Positions 53,273 to 61,746 of a stretch of DNA of 64,000 nt are shown in pieces. The stretch lies in contig NZ_LMEW01000011.1 of NCBI RefSeq assembly GCF_001426525.1, positions 1-64,000 of the forward strand, given 5' to 3'. The DNA is from Massilia sp. Root133. Its GTDB lineage: Bacteria > Pseudomonadota > Gammaproteobacteria > Burkholderiales > Burkholderiaceae_D. How positions within the stretch are numbered: position 1 is the stretch's first letter; each line of letters opens with the position of its first letter. A program made the position numbers and the translations under genes. Below the pieces are notes generated by a model. It did not search any database, was not told where the DNA came from, and saw nothing but the letters and a program-made list of their open reading frames with translations.

Positions 53273-53286
53273 CGTTAGCGCTATCA
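53273..53286. promoter_or_regulatory. proximal LacI-type operator of the gluconokinase operon
   Basis: CGTTAGCGCTATCA matches TGATAGCGCTATCA at 12 of 14 positions, with an intact right half. It is 32 bases before the gntK start, where a repressor would block the promoter. Confidence 0.6.
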
Positions 53287-53429
53287 TTTTTGCCAAGTCT
53301 TCAATAAGGCGGCGGGTTTGTAAAGCGTTATTCATGTTGCGGAGCAAACCGGGTGGCGGGCGTCTCATGCAATTTGCATGAAATGAGGGTCATATCGCTG
53401 TTGCGTCAGAGGGAAACCGCGAAAACGGG

Positions 53430-53447
53430 ACTGATAGCGCTATCAGT
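53430..53447. promoter_or_regulatory. distal LacI-type operator, perfect 18-bp palindrome
   Basis: ACTGATAGCGCTATCAGT is a perfect palindrome with the AGCGCT core of LacI-family operators (GntR of enterobacteria is also LacI-type). It is 159 bases from the proximal site, about 15 turns, which would allow looping. It lies in the 242-base gap between the AI-2E family gene and gntK, both on the minus strand. No LacI-family gene is in the window. Confidence 0.7.
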
Positions 53448-53483
53448 TGTGCATGGCGGCATTACATTGAGAGCGTGTGGCGT

Positions 53484-54560
53484 TTACAACACGTTTGCAT
53501 CACCAGACGTTGGTGGAGTCGTAATCTTGGTCCGATGCAGGCGCATTTGCACGACAAACATTCGCAGTGCGGCCAGGAAGGGAACGGAGAGGAAGATGCC
53601 GGCCACGCCGGCCAGTTCCTCGCCGGCGAGCAGGCCGAACACGACGAGGATCGGCGGCACGTCGACGCCCTCGCTCATCAGCCAGGGGCTCAACATATAG
53701 TCCTGGAAGACGCGGTAGCCGCCGATGAAGAGAATGATCCAGCCCACGTGCTCGTAGCCGCTGAACAGGGCGACGCCGACGATGGCCGCCGCCGCGACGA
53801 GCGGCCCCAGCACGGGAATCACTTCCAGCACGGCCGCGACGCCGGCCAGCAGCAGCGCGAACGGCACCCTCATCAGCGACAGCACGAGACCGTAGGCGAG
53901 GAGCGTCGCCAGCGACAGCAGGGCCAGTGCCCGCACATAGCTCGACAGCAAGGCGTTCAGGCCGTGCAGCACGTCTGTCCAGAACGCGCCGTTGCGGCGG
54001 TGGCGCATCGCCACGAGCAATTCGTCGAAGACATGCGCCTGCAGGATCATCAGGAAGCTCAGGATCGGGACGACGACGACGTAGATCAGGTTGCCGGCCA
54101 GGTGCACCAAGCCGTAGCCGATGTTGCGCACGAACGGCATCGCCTCCGCCGAACCGCCCTGCAACAGGTCGCGCAGGAAAGCGGCCAGGCGCGCGCGCAA
54201 GGGTTCGAGCAGGTGGGGCAGCGGCAGGCGCCGCTCCAGCGTGGCGGGATCGAGCAGGGTCGGCAACTGTTGCGCGAGCGCCGTCGCCTGCTCGGCCACC
54301 GTGTTGCCGAACAGCCCGACGGCCAGCGCGACGAGCCCGACCACGACGAGGTAGACGAGGCACAGCAGGAGCGTGCGCGGCACGCGGCCGCCGGCGACGC
54401 GCTGGGCCAGCACGAACAACGGATAGATGAGGTAGCTGAACAGCACGGCGATCAGCATCACCAGCAGCGTCGTCCGCACGAGAAAGACGCCGTACAGACC
54501 TGCTATCACCAGCGCGGCCGTCCACACCACGCGGGCCGTACGCGCATCGATACCGAACAC
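53484..54560 (-). CDS. AI-2E family transporter (PerM/YdiK type)
   Basis: This 358-residue inner-membrane protein has seven to eight hydrophobic segments. Family sequences include LVMLIAVLFSYLIYPLFV near the start, VVVVPILSFLMILQ in the middle, and LEVIPVLGPLVAAAAI and GYRVFQDYMLSPWLM near the end. Members of this family export AI-2 in E. coli or act as proton antiporters elsewhere, so the substrate here is open. It starts with a GTG at 54560 (MFGIDARTARVVW). It is separated from the gluconokinase operon by an operator region and is probably its own unit. Confidence 0.92.
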   Translation of the reverse strand: MFGIDARTARVVWTAALVIAGLYGVFLVRTTLLVMLIAVLFSYLIYPLFVLAQRVAGGRVPRTLLLCLVYLVVVGLVALAVGLFGNTVAEQATALAQQLPTLLDPATLERRLPLPHLLEPLRARLAAFLRDLLQGGSAEAMPFVRNIGYGLVHLAGNLIYVVVVPILSFLMILQAHVFDELLVAMRHRRNGAFWTDVLHGLNALLSSYVRALALLSLATLLAYGLVLSLMRVPFALLLAGVAAVLEVIPVLGPLVAAAAIVGVALFSGYEHVGWIILFIGGYRVFQDYMLSPWLMSEGVDVPPILVVFGLLAGEELAGVAGIFLSVPFLAALRMFVVQMRLHRTKITTPPTSGDANVL

Positions 54561-54703
54561 GGCGTCTCCCTGTCAGCAACCCGCCACGGCGGCGGGCCTT
54601 GTCATGATGATACGGCGACGCCTTCTTCGCTGGCGCGCAACTCCGCCTGGGGGTGCTACATTCGGTGCTACATCAAGCGTGCATGGAGCACAGGGAGGGC
54701 CAC

Positions 54704-55252
54704 GTGAAACGCAGCTATCGCTGGGCAACGGAGCAGGGTGGCGGCCTGGAGCGTGTCGAACTGGAGACCGGGGAGGCCGGCGTGACGGCGGAAGGCGTCC
54801 TCATCGGTCCCGCCGGCGGGCGGCTGTTCGCCTGCAGTTATCTGCTGTGCTGCGACGAACAATGGCGCGTGCGCAGCCTCGGCGTCCATGTCGCGGGCAA
54901 GGGGCAAGTGAGCCTGCACGCCGACGGGGCCGGCAACTGGACTGACGCGGACGGTACCCCGTTGCCGGCGCTGCAGGGCTGCACGGACGTCGACCTGTCC
55001 GGCAGTCCCTTCACGAACACGTTGCCGATCCGGCGCCTCGGTGATGCGCTGCATGACCGCCAGGAAATCCGCGTCGCGTACGTCGACCTGCCCAAGCTCG
55101 ACGTCCAGCCCGTCGCGCAGGCGTACACGCGCGTGGCGCCCGACCGGGTGCGGTTCGAAAGCCTGTCCCGGCCGTTCGCCGCCGACCTCGACGTCGACGG
55201 CGACGGCGTCGTGCTGCGCTACGAGGGGTTGTTTACGCGCGTCGCGGGCTGA
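54704..55252 (+). CDS. DUF1089 (putative glycolipid-binding) family protein
   Basis: This 182-residue cytoplasmic protein has no signal peptide. It carries the characteristic DUF1089/PF06475 blocks: LPALQGCTDVDLSGSPFTNTL and LPIRRLGDALHDRQEIRVAYVDLP. I start it at the GTG at 54704 (MKRSYRWAT) because GGGAGG lies seven bases upstream; frames from 54653 or 54683 lack a site at the right place. The family name suggests glycolipid binding, based on little evidence, and the real role is unknown. The last 34 bases overlap the end of the convergent DUF418 gene. Confidence 0.82.
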   Translation: MKRSYRWATEQGGGLERVELETGEAGVTAEGVLIGPAGGRLFACSYLLCCDEQWRVRSLGVHVAGKGQVSLHADGAGNWTDADGTPLPALQGCTDVDLSGSPFTNTLPIRRLGDALHDRQEIRVAYVDLPKLDVQPVAQAYTRVAPDRVRFESLSRPFAADLDVDGDGVVLRYEGLFTRVAG

Positions 55253-56448
55253 GGGCTTTGCGTTGACGCCGCGCCGATCCACGTCAGGCGGTGCCATACG
55301 GTTTCAAGCGGGCCCTGCTTGTGGCTCTTGAGCCACCAGGCGCTGAAGGTGCCCTGCAGTACGGCCAGCACGATGCCGATGGACAATGCCATCACGGTAC
55401 CCGCGACCGCGTACAGGCCGAAGCCGAAGCCATAGTACAAGGTCGTGCCGACGATCGATTGCATCATGTAGCTCGTCAGGCTCATCCGTCCCATCCAGCG
55501 CAGCTTCCCCAGCACGCTCGCGCCCGCGGCACGGCGGAACAACAGCGCGAAACCCGTCACGAGCAGCAGCATGACGTCCAGGTTGAGCAGCGGGTTGCAG
55601 ATGGATGCCACCGGCCGGCGCAGGGCCTCGGCGGCAATCCATGTTTCCAGCTGGCTATGAATGAAGAACAGAGGACCGAGCAGCAATAGCGCACCGAAAA
55701 AGATGCGCCGCCAGATGCCGATGTTCCGGTCGTTGACGGCGAACAGGCCGAGGCGCCCGGCCAGCATGCCGAACATGAACAGCCCGGGAATCTGCAGGAC
55801 GCGGCCCATTTCCCAGCTCCACAGCACCACGGCGTGCTTGCCGTTCGTGAGGTTGCCGATCCAGACATCGAGTACCGAACCGTGCATCAGGTATTGGTTT
55901 GCGCGGCCGAACATCGACCAGGATTCCGGATCGGGCAGCTTGCCCGGCGCGCTGTCCAGCGCCGCCAGCGCATCGATCCACGCGAACGGCTGCAGGCTCA
56001 GGAAGCAGGCCAGCAGGAAGACGGTGCGCGTACCCAGGCGCGCCACAGGGATCAGCACGAGGCCGAGCACGGCATAGATCGACAGGATGTCGCCATGGTA
56101 GAACGCGGAATTCACCAGGCCGAACCCGAGCAGGAGCAGCATCCGCCACGCGAAGCGCGGCCGGAAATCCTCCCCGCGCCGGGCCCGGGCGTCGTACTGC
56201 AGGTGGAACGTCAGGCCGAACAGCAGGGCGAAGATGGCATATGACTTGCCGCCGAACAGGGCGAACATGGCGTCCCAGATGTGTTGTCCCAGTCCCTTCA
56301 GCCAGGCGGGCTCGCCCGGCGGCGAAAAATAGAGATCGAAGTGCTCGATGTTATGCAGCAGCATGATCGAGACGATGGCAAAGCCGCGCAGAGCGTCGAC
56401 GAGGTCGAGGCGGGAGTCGGTACGGGGCATGTCGGAGGAGGGCGTCAT
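55219..56448 (-). CDS. DUF418 (YeiB family) membrane protein
   Basis: This 409-residue polytopic membrane protein has about ten hydrophobic segments. The N-terminal RLDLVDALRGFAIVSIMLLHN is the acyltransferase-like start typical of the family, and the DUF418 domain forms the second half (GRMSLTSYMMQSIVGTTLYYG near 330). The fold resembles OpgC/acyltransferase-3 proteins, so transfer of an acyl group to an exported molecule is possible but unproven. The ATG at 56448 follows AGGAAT. It is divergent from the MFS gene and overlaps the convergent DUF1089 gene by 34 bases. Confidence 0.88.
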   Translation of the reverse strand: MTPSSDMPRTDSRLDLVDALRGFAIVSIMLLHNIEHFDLYFSPPGEPAWLKGLGQHIWDAMFALFGGKSYAIFALLFGLTFHLQYDARARRGEDFRPRFAWRMLLLLGFGLVNSAFYHGDILSIYAVLGLVLIPVARLGTRTVFLLACFLSLQPFAWIDALAALDSAPGKLPDPESWSMFGRANQYLMHGSVLDVWIGNLTNGKHAVVLWSWEMGRVLQIPGLFMFGMLAGRLGLFAVNDRNIGIWRRIFFGALLLLGPLFFIHSQLETWIAAEALRRPVASICNPLLNLDVMLLLVTGFALLFRRAAGASVLGKLRWMGRMSLTSYMMQSIVGTTLYYGFGFGLYAVAGTVMALSIGIVLAVLQGTFSAWWLKSHKQGPLETVWHRLTWIGAASTQSPQPATRVNNPS

Positions 56449-56641
56449 GGTATTCCTGTCCGTTTTTTGGGCCCGGCCATTCTAGTTTGGAATCGTTTTC
56501 ATCTCCACTATATTTTTTACAACGCCCGCGCTTATTTCTCGTTATAAGTTCACATCTGGTTACAAACTGCCGGTCTTTGTCGGCATCCCGCAACGCTGAA
56601 AATTTTTTCCGAGTGGCAAAGCAAAGTTCTCGCAAACCGTT

Positions 56642-56699
56642 TAGAATTGCCTCCCATCAGCTTTCCACGCGCCAACCGCTCGGTTGGCGTTTGCTTTTT
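56642..56699 (+). terminator. hairpin plus T run in the leader of the MFS gene
   Basis: CGCCAACC (56670-56677) pairs with GGTTGGCG (56682-56689) around GCTC, then TTTGCTTTTTG follows. A TAGAAT hexamer at 56642-56647 may be the -10. No gene on this strand ends before it: the upstream neighbour is divergent. The hairpin would therefore stop the MFS transcript after about 45 bases unless something prevents it. The rest of 56449-56735 is AT-rich promoter DNA. Confidence 0.55.
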
Positions 56700-56735
56700 G
56701 ATTCAGACATTTTTTTAAAAAAAGTCATCTACTAA

Positions 56736-57905
56736 ATGCAAAATCATTTGCCCGTTACTACTGCCGCCCGCTCCCGCAGCCTCCCGCTCGCGCAATCGCA
56801 GTCGTTCGCCCTGCCGCTCCTGTTTACGGTATTCGGCGTGATCATGGGTTCTTGGGCCGGCCGTATTCCGGCCATGGCCGAACGCGTGCACGTGTCGCAC
56901 TCGGCGTTGTCGATGGTGCTGCTGTGCGGCGGCCTCGGTGCCGTTCTGTCGTACCCGATTTCATCGCGCATGATGAGCTCGCTTGGCGCCCGCAAGACCA
57001 TGCTGTTTTCCGGTCTGGCCCTGCTGGCCGTGCTGGTCGCCATCGGCGGCGCACCGACCGTGCCGCTGCTGATGATGGCCGTCCTGGGCCTGGGCATCAC
57101 GGCCAGCACGTTCGACGTCGCCGTCAACTCGGCCGCCACCCGCCGCGAAAAGCAGTCGGGCAAGTCGGAACTGTCGAAACTGCACGGCCTCGGCTGCGCC
57201 GGCGGCCTGGCGGGTGCGACCCTGGGCAGCCTGATGGCCGGCCTGCACATCGCGCCGCTCACGCATTTCGTGATGCTGGGCGGTCCGCTGGCCCTGGCGC
57301 TCTATTACGGTCATGCGTCGCTGGATGCGGACGACGCCGGTGAAGTCGTCGAGAAAAAATCGTTCTCGCTGCCGCGCGGTCCGCTGCTGTTCCTGGGCGC
57401 ACTCGGCTTTTTCGGTTCGATGGCCGAAGGCAGCATCGCCGACTGGAGCGGCGTGTTCCTGAAAGAGCACTTCGGTGCGTCGGACGGCCTGGCGCCGCTG
57501 GCCCTGTCGTCGTTCTCCGTGATGATGTTGCTGGCCCGCCTCGTCGGTGACAAGCTCAAGGTGCGCTACGGTGCCCGTTCGCTCGTCACCAGCGGCTCGA
57601 TGCTGGGCGCCGCCGGCCTGTTCTTCGCCGTGCTGTCGCCGAATGCCTGGTTCGCCCTGTTCGGCTTCGCCGTCGCGGGCATGGGCCTGGCGCTGGTGTT
57701 CCCGTTCGTGTTCAGCGCGGCGGGCGCGCAGGGTCCGGCGGCATTGGCCGGCGTGGCCAGCATGGCCTACAGCGGCAGCCTGATGGGCCCGCCGGTCATC
57801 GGCGCCATCGCCCAGGGCATGGGCATGCAGATCGCCATCGCCTACATCGGCGGCCTCGCCTGCCTGATCGCCTTCGTGGCCAGCCGCTCGCGCCTGCTGA
57901 AGTAA
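56736..57905 (+). CDS. MFS transporter (YbjJ-like)
   Basis: This 389-residue inner-membrane major facilitator protein has twelve predicted helices. Family sequences include FGVIMGSWAGRIPAMAERV in the first loop, LGLGITASTFDVAVNS and the central KLHGLGCAGGLAGATLGSL. The second half begins GALGFFGSMAEGSIADWSG. The pattern matches YbjJ/FucP-like permeases, whose substrates include sugars and unknown compounds. The start is the ATG at 56736; upstream lies a terminator-like hairpin that may attenuate expression. A strong terminator follows. Confidence 0.92.
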   Translation: MQNHLPVTTAARSRSLPLAQSQSFALPLLFTVFGVIMGSWAGRIPAMAERVHVSHSALSMVLLCGGLGAVLSYPISSRMMSSLGARKTMLFSGLALLAVLVAIGGAPTVPLLMMAVLGLGITASTFDVAVNSAATRREKQSGKSELSKLHGLGCAGGLAGATLGSLMAGLHIAPLTHFVMLGGPLALALYYGHASLDADDAGEVVEKKSFSLPRGPLLFLGALGFFGSMAEGSIADWSGVFLKEHFGASDGLAPLALSSFSVMMLLARLVGDKLKVRYGARSLVTSGSMLGAAGLFFAVLSPNAWFALFGFAVAGMGLALVFPFVFSAAGAQGPAALAGVASMAYSGSLMGPPVIGAIAQGMGMQIAIAYIGGLACLIAFVASRSRLLK

Positions 57906-57930
57906 TCTGTTCTCACCTATCCTCCTGTTC

Positions 57931-57966
57931 CGGGGCGGTCGCCGATGGCGCCGCCCCGTTTTTTTG
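57931..57966 (+). terminator. intrinsic terminator of the MFS gene
   Basis: CGGGGCGG (57931-57938) pairs with CCGCCCCG (57951-57958), with further inner pairing, followed by seven T residues. It ends 24 bases after the stop codon region. Confidence 0.9.
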
Positions 57967-58058
57967 CGCTGTGCCAAGGCCGCGCGCATTCCGCAGAACT
58001 CCAGTACGCCTGCGTACTCCAAGCAAACGTCACTCGTCTGCCCAGGATCGGAGTTGCC

Positions 58059-58691
58059 ATGCAAAGCGAAATCGATGCCGTGTCCGTCGTCTGGTTCCAC
58101 GACCGCCAGCTGCGCGAACGCGACTGGCCCGTGATGTCGCACGTCGCCGCCGATGCGGGCCGGTTGGGCGTATGGGAATGGATCGCCGCCAATCACCGCT
58201 ACAACGGCCTGCTGTGGCGCGAGGAAGACCGGGCGCGCCGGCTGGACGTGCCCCCTTCCGAAATCGCGGCCGGCAAGCGCCTGATCGACCGCTACAACCA
58301 GAAACGCAACGACGCGGTCGAATCCATCGACGAAGCGCTGCTGGCCAGCCTGCGCCACGTCGTCTGCGTGCCCGATGCGCGGCTCTCCAGCGAAACGGCC
58401 GGCGCCATGATCGACCGCCTGTCGATCCTCGCGTTGAAGATCCACCACATGCGCGCGCAGACGCAGCGCGTCGATGCGGACGACGCCCACGTCCGCGCGT
58501 GCACCGCCAGGCTCGACCGCCTGCTCGCGCAGCGCCAGGACCTGATGTCCTGCCTCGACCTGCTGCTCACGGAAGCGCGGGCCGGACGGGCCTATTTCAA
58601 GCTCTATCGCCAGTTCAAGATGTACAACGATCCCGCGCTGAACCCGTACCTCAACGGCCAGGTGCAGGGGGATGGAAGGGCGGCGCCGTGA
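58059..58691 (+). CDS. DUF4254 domain protein in a glycan cluster
   Basis: This 210-residue soluble, mostly helical protein shows the DUF4254 blocks: [21 protein letters not shown] (as two overlapping stretches), [18 protein letters not shown] and the C-terminal [20 protein letters not shown]. These proteins are almost always encoded next to GT9 and GT2 glycosyltransferases, and their function is unknown. The ATG at 58059 ([10 protein letters not shown]) is chosen where homology starts; the frame upstream to 57945 runs through a terminator. Its stop overlaps the GTG of the next gene by four bases, so the two are coupled. Confidence 0.88.
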   Translation: MQSEIDAVSVVWFHDRQLRERDWPVMSHVAADAGRLGVWEWIAANHRYNGLLWREEDRARRLDVPPSEIAAGKRLIDRYNQKRNDAVESIDEALLASLRHVVCVPDARLSSETAGAMIDRLSILALKIHHMRAQTQRVDADDAHVRACTARLDRLLAQRQDLMSCLDLLLTEARAGRAYFKLYRQFKMYNDPALNPYLNGQVQGDGRAAP

Positions 58692-59533
58692 ACGAGACGA
58701 TCGACGTCCTGATCCCGACCCGCAACCGCCCCGCTGCGCTCGCGGTCACGCTGGCGGCGCTTGGCGCGCAGACCTGGCCGGCCTTGCGCATCGTGCTTGC
58801 CGACCAGTCGGATGGCGAAGGCGTCTGCACGCATGGCGAGGTGCAGGCGGTATTGCGCTACCTGCGCGTCACCGGCCGCGGCGTCGACACGTTCCGGCGC
58901 CCGCGCCGCCGCGGCATGGCCGAACAGCGCGCCTTCCTGCTGGCCCAGGTGCGCTCGCCGTGCTGCCTGTTCGTCGACGACGACGTGATCCTCGAACCGG
59001 ACCTCGTCGCCCGTCTGCACGCCGCGCTACGGGAAGAGGGATGCGGCCTCGTCGGTAGTGCGCTGCACGGATTGAGCCACCTGGGCCAGTTGCGGCCGAT
59101 GCAGGAAGCGATCGAATTCTGGGACGGTCCCGTGACGCCGGAAACCGTGCGGCCCGGCAGCCCGGCGTGGGCGCGTCATCACCTGCACAGTGCGGCGAAC
59201 CTCTTTCACGTGCAGACCCGCCTGGCGGACGAAGCCGGAGCAACGCGGCGCTACAAGATCGCCTGGGTCGGCGGCTGCGTGATGTTCGATACGGCCAAGC
59301 TGCGCGCGGTGGGCGGCTTCGACTTCTGGCGCGACCTGCCGGCCCAGCATTGCGGAGAAGATGTGCTGGCCCAGCAGCGTGTGATGGCGCTTTACGGCGG
59401 CTGCGCGATATTTCCGTCCGGTGCGTATCACATGGAACTGCCGACGACCATCACGGCACGGGCCATCGATGCGCCGTATGTGTTGCCGCTCAGTGAGCCA
59501 CACGACGAGCCGCACGATGCGACCGATCCATGA
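58688..59533 (+). CDS. GT2 family glycosyltransferase
   Basis: This 281-residue cytoplasmic or membrane-associated transferase adds a sugar from a nucleotide donor. The GT-A fold starts with [21 protein letters not shown]. The metal-binding acidic motif is [12 protein letters not shown] near residue 95, and the probable catalytic base region is [18 protein letters not shown] near 215. A GTG at 58688 overlaps the DUF4254 stop (GTGA). It is followed in overlap by the GT9 gene. The set looks like part of a lipopolysaccharide, capsule or protein-glycosylation pathway. Confidence 0.9.
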   Translation: MNETIDVLIPTRNRPAALAVTLAALGAQTWPALRIVLADQSDGEGVCTHGEVQAVLRYLRVTGRGVDTFRRPRRRGMAEQRAFLLAQVRSPCCLFVDDDVILEPDLVARLHAALREEGCGLVGSALHGLSHLGQLRPMQEAIEFWDGPVTPETVRPGSPAWARHHLHSAANLFHVQTRLADEAGATRRYKIAWVGGCVMFDTAKLRAVGGFDFWRDLPAQHCGEDVLAQQRVMALYGGCAIFPSGAYHMELPTTITARAIDAPYVLPLSEPHDEPHDATDP

Positions 59534-60722
59534 TCGTCTCGATGACATGCGTGTAGACGACATGCGTGTAGACGACATGCGTGTGGACGACATGCGTGTC
59601 CACGACATGCGTGTCCACGATGTGCGCAAGATCGTCGTGCTGCGGCCGGGTGCGGTGGGCGACTTCGTGTTCGCGCTGCCGGCCCTGCACGCGTTGAAGC
59701 AGGCGTATCCCGGGGCCGAACTGGTCCTGGCGGGAAAAGCCTGGCATCGTGCGTTCCTGCAGGGGAGGCCGGGGCCGGTCGACCGGGTCGTCGAGGTGCC
59801 GCCCGTGCAAGGCGTCGGCGCACACGAGACTTCAACAGAAGAGGTCGAGCGCTTCGTCGACGCGATGCGCGCCGAGCGTTTCGATCTCGCACTGCAGATG
59901 CATGGGGGCGGGCGGCATTCGAATCCGTTGCTGTTGCGCTGCGGTGCGCGGCTGACGGCGGGGGCATGCGCGCCGGGTGTCCCCTTGCTCGATCGCTGGG
60001 TGCCGTTTCGCGCGCCCAGCCCGCGCAGGCTGGCCTTGCTCGAGATCGCCGGCCTGGCCGGTGCGGCCATGCGGTTGCCGCTTGATGCGCAACCGGAACT
60101 CGCGCTCACGGAAGCCGACCGGCACGAGGCCGCGGCGATCATGCCCGGGCTGGCTGGCAAACGGCTCATCGTGCTGCAGCCGGGGTCGACCGATCCGCGC
60201 CGCTGCTGGCCGGCGCCATCGTTCGCGGCGCTGGGCGACCGGCTTGCGCAGGACGGCGCCTGTGTCGCCGTCAACGGTTCGCCGGACGAAGCGGATCTCG
60301 TGCACGAGGTCGTGGCGCGCATGCACGCGCCGGCCGCCGCACTCGCAGGCCGGCTGAGCCTGGGCGGGCTGTGCGGCCTGCTGGCGCGTGCCGCGCTGCT
60401 TGTGTCGAACGACACCGGCCCACTGCACCTGGGCCTGGCGCTTGGTGTGCCGAGTGTCGGCATCTTCTGGCTGACGAATTTGATCGACGGTTTGCCGTTG
60501 CGGCCCTCGACGTTGCATGCGGCCATGTCGGTGCGGACACGCTGCCCTGTCTGCGATCAGGACAATCTGCGAGCGCGCTGTCCGCACGATGTGAGCTTTG
60601 TCGCCGATGTCGGCATCGACGAGGTGGAGGCGCTGGCCCATGCGGCATTGGCTCGTCAAGAGTCACCAGTAAGGCCACATGCCGACACTGCGCTGGCGGC
60701 TCGGCGCCGTGCCGGCCAGTAA
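59517..60722 (+). CDS. GT9 family glycosyltransferase (heptosyltransferase-like)
   Basis: The GT-B fold transferase core, about 365 residues, starts at VRKIVVLRPGAVGDFVFAL (59622). The conserved blocks LVLQPGSTDPRRCWP and LVSNDTGPLHLGLALGVPS match ADP-heptose transferases. The start is ambiguous. An ATG at 59517 gives 401 residues, with [10 protein letters not shown] before the repeat; five further ATGs lie in the 15-bp repeat, and a GTG sits where family members usually begin (MRKILVI). None has a clear ribosome site, so translation may re-initiate from the overlapping GT2 gene. The gene ends 60 bases inside the convergent GT9 gene. It probably extends the same glycan as the GT2 enzyme. Confidence 0.88.
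   Translation: MRPIHDRLDDMRVDDMRVDDMRVDDMRVHDMRVHDVRKIVVLRPGAVGDFVFALPALHALKQAYPGAELVLAGKAWHRAFLQGRPGPVDRVVEVPPVQGVGAHETSTEEVERFVDAMRAERFDLALQMHGGGRHSNPLLLRCGARLTAGACAPGVPLLDRWVPFRAPSPRRLALLEIAGLAGAAMRLPLDAQPELALTEADRHEAAAIMPGLAGKRLIVLQPGSTDPRRCWPAPSFAALGDRLAQDGACVAVNGSPDEADLVHEVVARMHAPAAALAGRLSLGGLCGLLARAALLVSNDTGPLHLGLALGVPSVGIFWLTNLIDGLPLRPSTLHAAMSVRTRCPVCDQDNLRARCPHDVSFVADVGIDEVEALAHAALARQESPVRPHADTALAARRRAGQ
59544..59630 (+). repeat. 15-bp minisatellite with five tandem in-frame ATG codons
   Basis: Five copies of GACATGCGTGTNNAC (59544-59618) are followed by a diverged part copy, GATGTGCGCAAG (59619-59630). Units 1 and 2 are identical, as are 4 and 5. Each unit encodes D-M-R-V-D/H and offers an ATG in the frame of the GT9 gene that follows. 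A 15-base unit keeps the frame, so copy-number change would alter the N-terminal length and the number of start codons rather than switch the gene off. Confidence 0.9.
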
Positions 60723-61715
60723 GGCGCGTGCATGTTGCAGCACCACCTGGGCGCGCTCCGCACCGGGATCCCAGATGCAGCGGTGCGTGTGGCGGTCGAG
60801 CGGCGCCCAGCGGGCGATGTCGGCCTTGCTGAACACGACGATGCTTTTGAGCCTGAGGCCGGCCGCGATGTGGGACACGCCCGTGTCGTTGCAGAGCAAA
60901 AGCCTGGCATCACGCATCAGGACGGCCATCGCACCGATCGAGATGGGCGCGGCGGCGTCGACTGGCGGGTGGTGCATGCGGGACGCCACGTCGGCCGTCA
61001 GGTCCGCTTCCTCGGCCGATCCCGTCAACACCACCTTGAGGCCGAACTCGGCGGCGAGGCGGTCGCCGACCTTCGCGAACAAGGCCGCCGGCCAGCATTT
61101 GTCCCGCTTGCGCGCGCCCGGGTGGATGCACAGGTAGGCGCCGGGCGTGAGCGAGGCGCCGAGGCCGCTGGCGCGCCACTCGTCTTCGTCGTCGCGCGAC
61201 AGCGGGAATTCCAGGTGGACGCCGGTCGACGGCGCGCCCAGTTGCTCCATCAGCGACAGGAGGCGCTCCGGTTCTGCCCCGATTTCCGGATAGGGAAACA
61301 GGACGGTGCGGTCGCGGACGACGGGCGCGCCACGGCAGAACCCGGCCATCGCCTGTGCGCCGAAGCCGCTGACGATGTCGTTGCTCACGTCGCCACTGCC
61401 GTGCAACTGGAGCGCCAGCGCGAACTGGCGGGTGCAAAGGCTGTTGTAGAAACGCGCGAGCGCAGCATGCCGGACCGGTTGCTCGGGCAGCAAAGGGTGG
61501 CCGGGAAAGGCGATGAATTCATCGACGTACGCACTGAACCGGTCTGCGAATTGCTGCGCCCACGGCAAACCCACCAGCGCGATGTGGGCACGGGGCACGG
61601 CGGCGCGCAGCGCGCGCAGGGCGGGCACCGTGCACAGCATGTCGCCCAGGTGAAGGGCGCGGAATACGATCACCGAAGGCGGATCGAGACGCTGCAGCAG
61701 TGGTCGACGGTACAC
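60663..61715 (-). CDS. GT9 family glycosyltransferase (heptosyltransferase-like)
   Basis: This 350-residue GT-B transferase starts MYRRPLLQRLDPPSVIVF at a GTG (61715) that lies six bases after AAAGGAG; the longer frame to 62189 is a shadow of the next gene. Blocks include RALHLGDMLCTVPALRAL, IHPGARKRDKCWPAALF and LLCNDTGVSHIAAGLRL. It is related to but distinct from the convergent GT9 gene, and their 3' ends overlap by 60 bases. It follows the 168-residue dimethylformamidase-like gene by 31 bases, so the two may form an operon. Confidence 0.88.
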   Translation of the reverse strand: MYRRPLLQRLDPPSVIVFRALHLGDMLCTVPALRALRAAVPRAHIALVGLPWAQQFADRFSAYVDEFIAFPGHPLLPEQPVRHAALARFYNSLCTRQFALALQLHGSGDVSNDIVSGFGAQAMAGFCRGAPVVRDRTVLFPYPEIGAEPERLLSLMEQLGAPSTGVHLEFPLSRDDEDEWRASGLGASLTPGAYLCIHPGARKRDKCWPAALFAKVGDRLAAEFGLKVVLTGSAEEADLTADVASRMHHPPVDAAAPISIGAMAVLMRDARLLLCNDTGVSHIAAGLRLKSIVVFSKADIARWAPLDRHTHRCIWDPGAERAQVVLQHARALLAGTAPSRQRSVGMWPYW

Positions 61716-61746
61716 TTGTTGCTCCTTTGTCGCCTGAGTTACCGCG

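Noticed and set aside
58003..58018. AGTACGC-CT-GCGTACT inverted repeat before the DUF4254 gene
   Set aside because: Perfect but short; it lies within 60 bases of a gene start with no related site elsewhere in the window, so I could not separate an operator from chance.
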